The notes under the pieces are model-generated. The model was given only the letters and a program-made list of their open reading frames with translations, was not told the origin of the DNA and searched no databases. A DNA stretch of 24,255 nucleotides, from assembly GCA_002633005.1 (NCBI GenBank), contig NMRA01000455.1:22869-47123 (forward strand). Direction: 5' to 3'. This DNA is from Phoronis australis (lineage: Eukaryota; Phoronida; Phoronidae). This document shows, piece by piece, positions 9,201 through 19,126 of this stretch. Both the position numbers and the translations under genes were made by a program. The stretch's first letter is position 1. Each line of letters begins with the position of its first letter.

Positions 9201-10430
9201 GTTCTATGCCCGTAGCCAGCTATGCCAGCTATTGCAACTAAACGGGTTGATGCGAAAATGTGGTTGGCGAACTTTTTATTCTTCTCTTCATACACTTCCA
9301 TCCAATTTTCAGACTCCAAAGGAAACAATCTTGTTCCGGCCGAAGCGGGCAATAATAAACAACATCATTCCGGGTGCTTAAAAAGGGTACAATGTAGGTG
9401 GTGCGATAACCAGAAAGTCACCCCTACTAGATGGAATTTGCCTTGCAAAATCGCATTGTAACATTTCTTACTATTGCGGTCTTTCAATATCTTACTGCCA
9501 CAAACACTCAGGTTAATGACTATTCTCACGCACGCGCCTACTCCCTACCTTTGAAGTGCTTCATAATCAGCGCTCTCTGCTTTACTATGTGATCCCCCCA
9601 ACGTTTAAGAAATTTCAATTAAGCAGACACATTTCAGGCTAGCGTCCATCATGGAGCACTACAAACGAACGCCCGTGGAATGAATTTGACACGCAGCCTA
9701 TTTAGTGAGTCCGTTTCGTTTTACATAACAAAAACTTTAGTTTTCAAAACAGGCTTTTCTCAGTATGTAAAAACAAAACATCGGTTTTTATACATCCGAA
9801 AGAAAGTTAACATCAGTGACATGCGAGTCTGTTGTGACTGACCTACAGTGTATTTTCGGGTACGTGGAAGGCATTGAGGATTAAACTCGAATTACGCGAT
9901 GGAAAGTCGCACGGAGTCGGATATTATTTTGACGCGTTTCATCTCATGGAAAACAATTATTGAGTACGTAAACAGCACAAGACCCACGTTTTTGTTGTGA
10001 AATTTGCACTGAATTGTTCCTGCGCATCCGATACGTCATTCGGCTAGGGCCACGGTTTCACGGATTTTTTCAAAAAGATTAGTCGTTAAGTTACGGCTGC
10101 AAACAAAACGTTGAGGGAGTTTGCGATCAGAGTTAGTTCCGAACATGAACGACTTTGATGACAGCCACAGACATGTAGCAGATCGGACTTAGCAAAATCG
10201 CGAATACTTTTTTCAAGGATTGTTTTCTCCCTTTCTACATTCCAAACTAAGCTAGTCGATTGCACGTGTCGGTTACAGAGCAGTGATTCAACTTTCACTT
10301 AGGCAACTAGCCTTGTGCACCAGAGCCTTCCAATGGCGGTCATAAATAAACATTAACGCCGCACTTGCACGTAAGAACACAATTTTGCGACCAGAAATTT
10401 GTGAGTATTTAACGCTGCAGGTAATCTAAA
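9200..10430. other. Gene-free stretch with a possible repeat end
   Basis: The words CCCGTAGCCAGC at 9208-9219 and TCCGTAGCCAGC at 11465-11476 resemble the ends of short dispersed elements, which often carry CCGTAGCCAG. Two overlapping plus-strand frames at 9199-9461 show no recognisable protein. Nothing else is supported. Confidence 0.4.
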
Positions 10431-10478
10431 CATGTTTACGATGATCAAATTTGGTGCGTAAAAATGGCGGAAACTTTT

Positions 10479-10560
10479 GCGACCTGGCATTTACGAAGGC
10501 GAGCTGGATTTTGAAAATGCGACCTAGGATTTTGCCTGGGTCGCAAAATGTGACCTGGCG
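10479..10560. repeat. GCGACCT minisatellite-like patch
   Basis: TTTTGCGACCTGG, AAATGCGACCTAGG and AAATGTGACCTGG recur at about 10475, 10515 and 10547, with one inverted form (CCTGGGTCGCAAAA) between the last two. Related words in both orientations lie at 2033-2072 (AGGTCGCATTT, AAATGCGATCTGA) and 2131-2140 (TGCGACCTGA). This looks like a dispersed short repeat with internal inverted copies. Overlapping ORFs on both strands (about 10426-10692) are translations of it. Confidence 0.5.
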
Positions 10561-10699
10561 ATTTCCAAAGCTTCGAGCCCTGAGGTGTATCAAACTTTTT
10601 CGCAATGACTTAAGTGCTAACGAAAGTAAAAAGATAGATGAAACAAAAATATAAATTTTACGAAATTTAAATAAAGGATGTCTCGTGTCCAAAAATATT

Positions 10700-12290
10700 C
10701 ATAATGCTTGCTAGCGTGTGAATGCCTGAGGTCGTCGCCTAGTCGGCCTCCCTTCTGCACGCTACTGATTCACATGTACATGTACTGTACATCACAGCAC
10801 AGTGCATGCAATGATAAAAGAACCTATCCTTACAACATGATCAATCACTTCTAATAGCTTCACCAGGATTGTGCTTGAATGTCATTTGCACTTCCAAAAA
10901 ATCAATTTGCCACAAACACATCACGTTGCGAGCGCACGAACGATGAGTCCATTCGTATGAATTTTGTCTACATAAAAACAAGAGCACACATCATGAGGGT
11001 AACAGGATCATCTGCCTCACAACAATGACGCACAACGCACACTGATAAGGACATCAGCATTTCAAAGGTTATTCTGGATTTTTGGAATTGAACATGAAAT
11101 TCATTGTCATGTTAAATCACTCTTTCACAAGAACGAGGTGGAATCCATTCTGAAGACCCAACAGCATAACTAACAAATTAAAGAAAGCTCTCATACATCT
11201 AACTTTGTAAAATAAACAGATTGGCAAAATCAATGTTTGCTGTATTAACTGACACACGGCACAACTTTGACTTTTATTAAAACCACGGGTTTCACATGAT
11301 TTCTTTAATACAGATGTAATTCCATACACGATCTTGGGATCAAGCTTTATTTCAAGTTCAAGTGCGTCAGTCAGTGTCAATGTTGAGAATTATTTTCTAC
11401 TCAATTGAACTGTCAGCGTCAAAACATATGCATTGAAACGCCATTTTATGTCATCTTTCCCAGGTCCGTAGCCAGCATTGGGTGGGAGCGATTCGAGTTT
11501 CTAGAACGGTGGACCTTTGATATTGTGCAATCGTAGGTGTTTTGGTAAGGCAATGGACGTAGCATAATTAGGGGAAAGGGAAATCGGTACACACAAAAAT
11601 GACTCAGAGTCCTTTGTTCCTGAGATGAGACAAGATTCGGGGCCCACATTCGGAAGCAGTGTTGTCTAGAAAGCAAACGTTCTTGCGTTATCTCCTGCCA
11701 ATTGTTCAAATAAGTTGTGCTTAAGTGAGTGATTACACCTCACTACATACGGGGACGGAAACATTTAGTCGCAGAATGACTTGCCAAAAAGTTTTATCTA
11801 GTTGCGTTTTTGTGTGTTGCTTAACTTGTTAGATGACTGGAAATGGGAACAGCCCACTAATCCAAAGATTCACTACTCAGCTTGTGGCAGACGACAAAGT
11901 ACGTCGTTGACACAATTAATTCTCTGTCATTAATTAACAGTTAGTGCATAATAAATCAAAAACATTTTAAAATGATGAAGACATCAATTTTTGCAAACAA
12001 ATTGAGGTTTAAAATAAGTTCTTGATGTTCTTAAATAACAATTCTTTTGTATTTGCGGTGGGAAGTACAACTGTTGCTCTGCAACGTAGGGGAGAAAATT
12101 TGCTTGGAATTGATCAAGGGATGAAGAGTGGACTGTTTCTCTGTACATACCAAAGCGTAGGTAGCACGGGAATTCCACTACATGAGCTCGACTTTATGTA
12201 TAAAAGTGATTATGTCGTGCTCAAAGTAACGAATATAGTTTTGATTGAGCGTGATCCAAATCACTAGTTTATTATTGATGTACGCTTTAC
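10700..12290. other. Gene-free stretch
   Basis: It contains an ACATGTACATGTACTGTACAT palindromic run at 10772-10792 and a possible CCGTAGCCAGC repeat end at about 11466. ORFs of 64 to 88 codons on both strands have no recognisable content. This is the presumed upstream region of the PAN-domain gene, but no clear TATA box or initiator can be assigned. Confidence 0.45.
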
Positions 12291-12513
12291 CGTCTGCTAG
12301 GCTTCTATTCAACAGATTGGACTACATTTAGAATATGGTACAATAGACAGTGAAAGCTTTTAACTTAATAGACCGATACCATTAAATATGAAACAAAATA
12401 GATATCGTTAAGTTTGTTTGTTTCTTCGATTGACTTTACAATTACATAGACCGGTAAACTGGCCATAGTAGATAGTCAGTCTTGCAGTGTTCCTGCTGAT
12501 AAGAACACGTAAC

Positions 12514-12882
12514 ATGTTTTTGTCCGTCTGGATAGCGGTCTTTTTAAACCTCGTTAAATTTTGTCAGCCTGACTCACTATTTGGTGAAAAAATACAAACA
12601 TGCTCGGCCATTTCGCTGGGATCTACTTGTTCTGTTACAACCATAACTAGGTCGTTTTCACAGTCATACTTTTCGAAACGATCTGGCTCAAGAAGTCGAA
12701 TGGAATGCGCGCTCTACTGCAGGAGAGAGGCAGCTTGCACCTCGGCTTACTACGAAGATGATACAGGAGTATGCTACTTCTCCCAGGAAAGCCATCACGC
12801 CATGAAGTCTCAGGGAAGATCGGAAAAAGACTTAGAAAAGCTTGGAAGCATGATCAGAATTTACAACTTCATATCAAATCAG
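12514..12882 (+). CDS. Exon 1 of a secreted PAN/apple-like domain protein
   Basis: The exon encodes 123 residues ending exactly on a codon at CAG|GTTAGA, a good splice donor. ATG 12514 is chosen because it is the first in-frame ATG after the TAG at 12469-12471 and is followed by a classic signal peptide (residues 1 to about 17, MFLSVWIAVFLNLVKFC). The mature part has Cys30, Cys39, Cys65, Cys69, Cys75 and Cys87. The core CALYC-x5-C-x11-C followed by YF matches the central cysteine pattern of PAN/apple domains, which bind proteins or carbohydrates in extracellular proteins of animals. The serine- and arginine-rich stretch at 46-62 is atypical. Read-through past the donor stops at TAG 12925-12927. 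The next exon that fits the phase is 21552-21663. Family assignment is by eye; the ligand is unknown. Confidence 0.7.
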
Positions 12883-13142
12883 GTTAGAATCTTGTTGCAA
12901 CAATATATGGCTTGTCGGGTTGCATAGACTGACGTTATTTGAAAACTGCGACTATCCGATTTTTTGTTTAAAATTTCGTATACATCTTTCGTGTCCAAGT
13001 AATCGTTGTCTGTTTACATGTTTCCGACAAAGGTTTACGATCTTGTCGTTTTAGATAGATAATTACGAAATTCTCCGACCTGGTTCGAGTCAGGAATTGG
13101 TAGCATATGTGACTAAATCTTGGGCACTGTGATTGTCGCATA

Positions 13143-13575
13143 TTAAGTCGCTACGAGTAGGTACAATGCGTACATGTATAAAGGCTTTACTTTGGTGAGA
13201 TGTGCGTCCAGCTGCATGAAATCGTCTAAACTAAGTTTCCTAAAACCTCCGAGCTTTTGTGGACCAGTGAAAACACTGCTTGCCCTAACATGCGATATTT
13301 TATGTAAATTTTTCGCTTTGATACAAAGCGAACTTTCCGTTGCACTCTCCATATTATTGAAACAAGTAGCGTCTTTTCGTGTATCACTGCTAACTGAAAG
13401 AGTGCATATACAATGTATTTCCCCAATTCCATGCTCTCTGATAAAGTGTTTAATTGTATTGTCAGAAAATGTCACCAGTCATCGAGCTGCTCATCACAAA
13501 GACAACGTGATAAAAATAACACTTGAGAGCACAGATCGACACAAACACGCTGAATTTGATCGAGTCCGTATTTAG
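13143..13575. other. Overlapping antisense ORFs, unresolved
   Basis: Two long frames face each other: a 133-codon plus frame (13174-13575) and a 110-codon minus frame (13475-13143). At most one can be real. The minus frame looks more protein-like in its C-terminal half (VFTGPQKLGGFRKLSLDDF). Neither shows a recognisable domain, and no clean splice borders were identified. It lies within the PAN-gene intron, so it could be a decayed transposon fragment or chance. Confidence 0.2.
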
Positions 13576-14042
13576 ATTTGTTTCATACAACCGGGCAAAG
13601 GTGTCTGAGCCAAAAAAGCACCGTTCGTTAACGCTTTAAACCATGCTAGGCGCCAAATATGACCCGTTGTGACACACAATTGAATTTTATAAGGACTGAT
13701 GACAAGTAATAACGCGGTGGCAGATCGAGGATATCATAAGGGCTGGCCAACATTTTGTCTCGAGCAATCATGCAAAGTACGGCTGCATGCGCTCAACCAG
13801 GCTAAAACCTGCATGGGAGGCTCGAATGTCAAAAACATGTGGAGGACTACAAAAAAACATTACGCCATTGGGCTGGGTTGGACACTTGCAATCGGGTCTG
13901 CTCCTTCACACACACGCACGCTCAACTAAAACTGCACACATTTTTAAATCTTTTTTCAGCCGCAAGTTAATTACCGGGATTAATTATTGAACTCAATATT
14001 TCCTCACCCTCTTGCTGTTTTCATTTTTTTTTTCATGCAACC

Positions 14043-14090
14043 AAGGAGGGGGTGGACCCCCTGCCACCCATAAATCCGCCTATGTAATGA
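14043..14090. repeat. Repeat end with GGGGGT/ACCCCC hairpin
   Basis: AGGGGGT and ACCCCCT pair perfectly across two bases at about 14045-14060, followed by CCACCCATAAATCCGCCTATG. It resembles the GC-rich element end at 420-540, probably another fragment of the same broad class of short elements. Confidence 0.4.
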
Positions 14091-14334
14091 AATACCTTTT
14101 CTTTAAAACCAAAACTGATTTTTAGTTGCTTGAATTAAAACTTTTAGTGTTCATCATAACTCAGTTACACAATATTATGCTTTCGAAAAAATGATAGCAA
14201 GACCAAAGTCTACTTTCATTCGTTTCATTTTAGGTATACAACCTAAAAGCAGATAAATCCCATCTCGTTTTGCGCACCGTGAATGCCTTTAAGTTGAAAC
14301 TTTTGACTATCGCATTCATGTATTGTAATTTAGG

Positions 14335-14573
14335 AACTTATTGACCATTTTGTGTATTTAACCAAACCTCCACAAAAGTTGCTGGCCTTAGAAGGAAATT
14401 ATGGCGGCCATGGAATGATCTTGAAAATGTTGCAGCTAATGAGGAAATGGGAGTCTGGGATACCAGAAGTGAAAATTTTGAGACGTCTGGAAGCAAGATT
14501 TAAGTGTAAAAACAGACGTCAACAACATCGTCTGATTTTCCATGACAGATGTTGCATGAACGACCATCTCTAG
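14335..14573 (+). other. Open stretch of 80 codons, possible exon or repeat remnant
   Basis: After a weak acceptor-like ATTGTAATTTAG the frame stays open from about 14335 to TAG 14571-14573 (reads ELIDHFVYLTKPPQKLL early on, then lysine- and arginine-rich). It contains ATGGCGGCCATGG, a word often seen in dispersed repeats. I recognise no domain; it is recorded because of its length within the intron. Confidence 0.2.
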
Positions 14574-16009
14574 CCCTATTTGTAACAATAACTTTTTTTC
14601 CTTCTTATGTATACTTTAAAAGTCAATTTTGATCAGAAGCCACGTTAAGTTGCATCGTAAACTGCTAGGGCCAAAAGGAAATTGTAAAGTAATTTGGCAT
14701 TCAACGTTTGATGATTCACTGCAGTGTAGAAAATCAGATTCCATTTCAGATTTCCCATATAAAATATAAAATACCCGAAATCCCTTATTATCAACTACCA
14801 TTTTGAAGCATCCGAATCAAGTACAAAGTTTGTTCAGAAGGGACTTATTTTGTTACACTTAATTTATTACCTCACACTTCCCAGTAAGTAGAAAAAATAT
14901 CAAGGTGAAATAATGTCACCGAACTAGTGAAACAGATTGCCGCCCAGCATCTCATGCACGAAGATCTATTTTAGAAAAGAATACACCTTTTAGAATACAG
15001 TTGATTTTAATTTTTTTTCTACGCTCACGAAGCTGTCATTAATTAAAATACTTACCCATATCTTTTGGCAGTATTTTGAATGTCCTCAAGCTGCTTTAAT
15101 AATCTTAAGAAAAACTGCAGATGGCGGTTTGGAGACCAGTACTTAGATATAAAGCACAGGGTTTATATAATGGGACATTTTGACGTCACTAAGTTAGCTA
15201 TGGTTTTACAGTACATTCATAGCATAGGACAAACAGTGATCACAAAAAGTATTTTTGCCTGTCATTACGACAAAGAGTGTTTGCAGCAAAAAACGACACG
15301 TGATGTCTTTTATGGTGGCAGAATTGAGAATTACAGAATGGGATATCAATTTTCTAGCTTACCTGTTAGTTACCTTCATTCTCAGTGGTGAAAGAAGGCT
15401 TTTCCGACGATGAACTTGGCTCCTTCTTAGCCGTCATAACGGGATATTCCGAATCACTTTTTTCTGAATAATTTTGACGTGTTCTGTACGTGCCACACTT
15501 CACCTTTGAACAACATGTTACCGACTATTTTTTACTTAGCTCTGACGCTCTTGTGCGTAGTTCAAAAAAAGTAAAAGATTTTCAACAGAACAATGAAATC
15601 AATTAAATAGCTTAATCACCCAATATACGTGTATATGTATGTGATTTGGAAGCTATGCGTAGGGTCAAGTTTGTCAAAAACATAAGCCATAGGAAACGAA
15701 GTCTAAACACAAATGTACAAAATGACCGGTAAAAAGACTTGACGAAACTCCATGAACGTTCATGTAAGCAGACGTGAACTTCCACGGAACATGTCATCAG
15801 AAAAAATGAGGTCCCTGATATGCTTGCAAAAGTTACCTCACCGTGCTCAACAGCGATCAATAATGAAAACCGAATAAATTTTGATCTACTCGAAAAATAA
15901 AACATGTTTGTCGAGGAGTGCCTTGAGATTTAAGTCAGAAACTAGTCAATGCGGTTCAAACAACAAATTTGAAAACATAACTTAATTCCCCATTAGCATA
16001 ATAGTAACA

Positions 16010-16165
16010 ATAGCAATATAGCAATAGCAACGGCAATAGTCATAGCCATAGTCAGAGTCCTAATAATAGTAATGGTAGTGGTATTGATGATAATAAAAAT
16101 GCAGATAATAATATTAGTAGTAAGTACTATTATAAAATTCTATCAATAACAATAACTATGAATAT
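16010..16165. repeat. Imperfect AAT/AGC simple-sequence tract
   Basis: Runs of ATAGCA, AATAGT and ATAATA words without strict periodicity. It lies just beyond the 3' end of the minus-strand LINE (16185), where microsatellite-like tails are common in non-LTR retrotransposons. Confidence 0.6.
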
Positions 16166-16184
16166 AACAACAACACTAATTCCT

Positions 16185-16720
16185 TCCTTTATTTATTTAG
16201 TTGTAGACATGGCCATCGGCCCAAAGTGCAACAGACAAGTAAACAAGATCATTGGAGTGCTATGAACACTAGTCATTAATACACAACCTGTTCCGTTTTT
16301 TAGATGCGTAGTATAAATATTTCACAACTGAGATATCGGAGTTACATAATAGTCTATGAAATTTAAACAAAGAGGGACTTGTCAAGAGGCTCTTACCTAT
16401 AAACTTAACTCCGATTTCGGAAAAGCGTCGCAAACTAACAAAAAGTGATATTCATCCTTGACACAATTCGTCGAGCAAAATTTACAAATTCTGTCACGAT
16501 ATATCACATTTATGTGACGACCAGTTTCTACTGCCAGTCTGTGGTTTGCATATCGAAAACGTGTAAAACTTTGCACGAACACTCTTGGAAGATTTGCAAT
16601 TTCTAAATAGTTTTCATATTCAAGTACAACCTTAAAATTTTTGTGATGGTTTAACTTAGAATTGGAATCAACATAGGACAACTATCTTTGGAAACCACAC
16701 TCCTTAACCCATTGTGAGAA
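16185..16720 (-). mobile_element. 3' end of a non-LTR retrotransposon ORF2, decayed
   Basis: On the minus strand 16681-16397 gives a 94-codon frame typical of the C-terminus of LINE ORF2 proteins: NSKLNHHKNFK, then FTRFRYANHRLAVETGR, then a CCHC zinc-knuckle (CKFC, His 9 residues on, Cys 4 further, with the usual EYHFLLVC context). A frameshift near 16425 moves the frame, which continues as RRFSEIGVKFIGKSLLTS; a second shift near 16340 leads to VVKYLYYASKKRNRLCIND and a TAG at 16271-16269. An apparent 3'UTR with AAATAAATAAAG (about 16190-16201) follows. Upstream, QWVKECGF before a stop suggests homology to about 16720. The element is 5'-truncated, lacks reverse transcriptase, and is dead. The clade is unresolved (CR1/L2-like or Tx1-like). 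Confidence 0.8.
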
Positions 16721-16799
16721 AATAATTACAAACGACTCTTGCTTTACCTAAACATCATAGAAACCATACATTGACAACAACACTAGTGACAATAATATT

Positions 16800-16865
16800 A
16801 CCACCACTACTACTACTACTAATAATAATAATAATATTGATAATGATGATGGTAATAATAATATT
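16800..16865. repeat. ACT/AAT trinucleotide microsatellite
   Basis: About five ACT units run into about five AAT units and then imperfect GAT/AAT words. The minus-strand frame through it reads runs of Ile and Ser and is not a gene. It is 80 bases upstream, in element orientation, of the LINE end. Confidence 0.85.
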
Positions 16866-17813
16866 CATAACAACATTAACCACAACCATAACGACAGCAC
16901 AGCCATGTCGGCATTTTGCGAAATAAAATAAGCCAAACAAAAAAGACCGACGCGTTACTGAGGACTTTCTATATGAACGTTGCAGCAAACACTTCACTTC
17001 ATGCTCATCAAGTCAACCAGCTTGCTAAGGAATAATGCAAAATTTTCAATGTCGTGGTTATTTATGACAGCTTTTAGTGAAGCCTGTTCACTTCCAAAGC
17101 AATCTTTTCTGATGGTTTTCCCCATATGAATGAAGTCTGAAAATAAACCCATAAATGTTAGTTACCGCCACAGTGATACTGGCATAAGTTATTTACTACA
17201 ATTGTGGTTATGTTTGTATTGCTAAAAATTTATTCAAAAGTTGTGAAGTGGGAGGTGTGACTAAATAGAACTAAATTTCTGACTTACAGGTTAGGTGACT
17301 TTCGTGAAACGGATCTCAAGATAATGTTTTGAAACAACAGTCTGTGCAGTTAGTGAGTTAATTATCAACCTCGGAGAAATAATGTTCAGTGAAGTCAGTA
17401 GTCTGTACGTACATTTATGTGAAGTTAAAATGATGCAAGTTAGTTGAAATGTCAATTATTGATTGGGAAGTCTGAGCAATAGTAATGCATTTTGATACTG
17501 AAAATTATTTCGCAATATTCAATGGCTTGAGGTATCCGATTGTTGTTGTTCAAATGAACATGACGTGAAATTGACATTTGATTTGAATACTCCCTTGCAT
17601 CGACCCATTATCCGGTGATTTCAGACCGTTCATTTCAATATCTTTTGTGTTGCGTATTGGATAAGTGTGGATAATTGAGTGCAGACTACTCTCCTATCTG
17701 TTAAACAGCTGATGTGAATTTAATTTTGTCGTACATGTAATTAAACCCACTAAGTGTGAACCGATTTTTATGATTCCGACACCGATTTCGGTAACTTTTT
17801 GTGTTATACATAC

Positions 17814-17934
17814 TGTACATGTACATCTTGGATCAGGTCGATTTATACTTTGATGGGCAGGCTTGCTTAGTAGTACTGTTTTATAATGCTGCTCGCAACG
17901 ATCGATTACATGTACATGTAACTCTGTACATGTA
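17814..17934. repeat. Cluster of TACATGTA palindromes
   Basis: TGTACATGTACAT at 17814-17826, TTACATGTACATGTAA at 17906-17921 and TGTACATGTA at 17925-17934 lie within 120 bases. The same palindromic word occurs at 3119-3135, 10772-10792, 21520-21529, 21898-21906 and 22832-22841. It is dispersed and self-complementary; a role is unknown. Confidence 0.6.
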
Positions 17935-18241
17935 AGTGCCTGTGGATACATGGTGAACGATTATCGCTTTGCTACAATATATCGAGGCGGATCTGGGTTA
18001 GCATTGCACATTTAGTGGCCCTGGCATCTGGACTTCGCAAGATCATTAACACAAGTCAATGTTAAAACAAAAACCGTGAAATTATGAACAAATTACCTTT
18101 GAAACCCATCAGTAGAATATGTGGTAGCTTTGCACCAGACCTGCGGTACAATTGTCCAGCTTCGTGAAATCTCTTACTCGGTGCAGTAACATAGCCCAAC
18201 AAAACTATGAATACTTTCAGTCATACAATTGAGTAAATGAT

Positions 18242-18451
18242 ATCCAGCAAATTATATCAATTACTGGACTTAGGAATTGAGTTGACTACGCAACGTATCT
18301 GTTAGTCCAGTAATTGATTTAATTTCCTGCAAATGGACCAATAAAATCACCCTCGAAGATTTGCGAATTTTCACTCGTCGTTCAGTCTCGTGAAAATACT
18401 TGAGTATTATGCCTATAGTTTAACATATATATCTATTCTGTACTCAAGTAT
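18242..18451. repeat. Two successive inverted repeats, candidate MITE-like region
   Basis: TCAATTACTGGACT (18257-18270) pairs perfectly with AGTCCAGTAATTGA (18304-18317) around a 33-base loop, and imperfect pairing extends outward to about 28 bases per arm (CAGCAAATTATA against TTTAATTTCCTG). Then ATACTTGAGTA (18396-18406) pairs perfectly with TACTCAAGTAT (18441-18451). Such stacked stems fit a small non-autonomous element or remnant, though no terminal duplication was found. Confidence 0.6.
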
Positions 18452-18663
18452 AGTGAGGTTTACTAAGATGATTGTCTAGTTCACGTCGCCGTTGATAATC
18501 CCCGTAGATCCAGGTAAAAACCCCGGGATTCAGAGTAAAGAATCGAAATGTCCAGATCACATTCGAAATTATACCGTGAATGCTCTGTCCATCAAATGCA
18601 CACTTAGACGAGGCAATCATTTTCTTAAACCTTAACTTGTTCGTGTACAGATGTCCCCGAGCC

Positions 18664-18688
18664 CAAAAAGAAAATGATTTTCTTTTTG
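18664..18688. repeat. Perfect A/T-rich inverted repeat
   Basis: CAAAAAGAAAA (18664-18674) and TTTTCTTTTTG (18678-18688) pair perfectly over 11 bases across TGA. It is a low-complexity purine/pyrimidine hairpin, so chance formation is more likely than for the GC-rich ones. Confidence 0.6.
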
Positions 18689-19126
18689 CACCTGTGTTAG
18701 AACATCAGTGTAAAGAGTAATATTATTAAGCCAGTTAAATCACAGAAGTGGCATTAAGCAACAAAATTAATCAAGTTTCTCCGTTTTCTAAAGGGATTTC
18801 AAACAATGAAGTGGAGGTAAAGTTTCAGCACACTATTTACATTGAATATTTTGCTAAAGATGATCAGGTTAAACGGCTATAATGTGGAAATTAACAACGG
18901 ACTGACACCCTTATTCGTTTTAGTAGGCAAAATCCAAAACACAAAACTTCGACAAAATCAACGATAATTTATAATTATGCCAAAATCGATTGAAAGGATA
19001 CTTAACCCTGCTTAATTTCAACCAAACATCGATCTCTCGCTCGTTGACGCATAACTGACGTCAGTATTGAAAAATGAATTGGATATGACTAAAAATGCAT
19101 ACATGTACGTATACTCCCTATGAAAC

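Noticed and set aside
16755-16997. 80-codon minus-strand ORF with Ile and Ser runs
   Set aside because: It is the translation of the ACT/AAT microsatellite.
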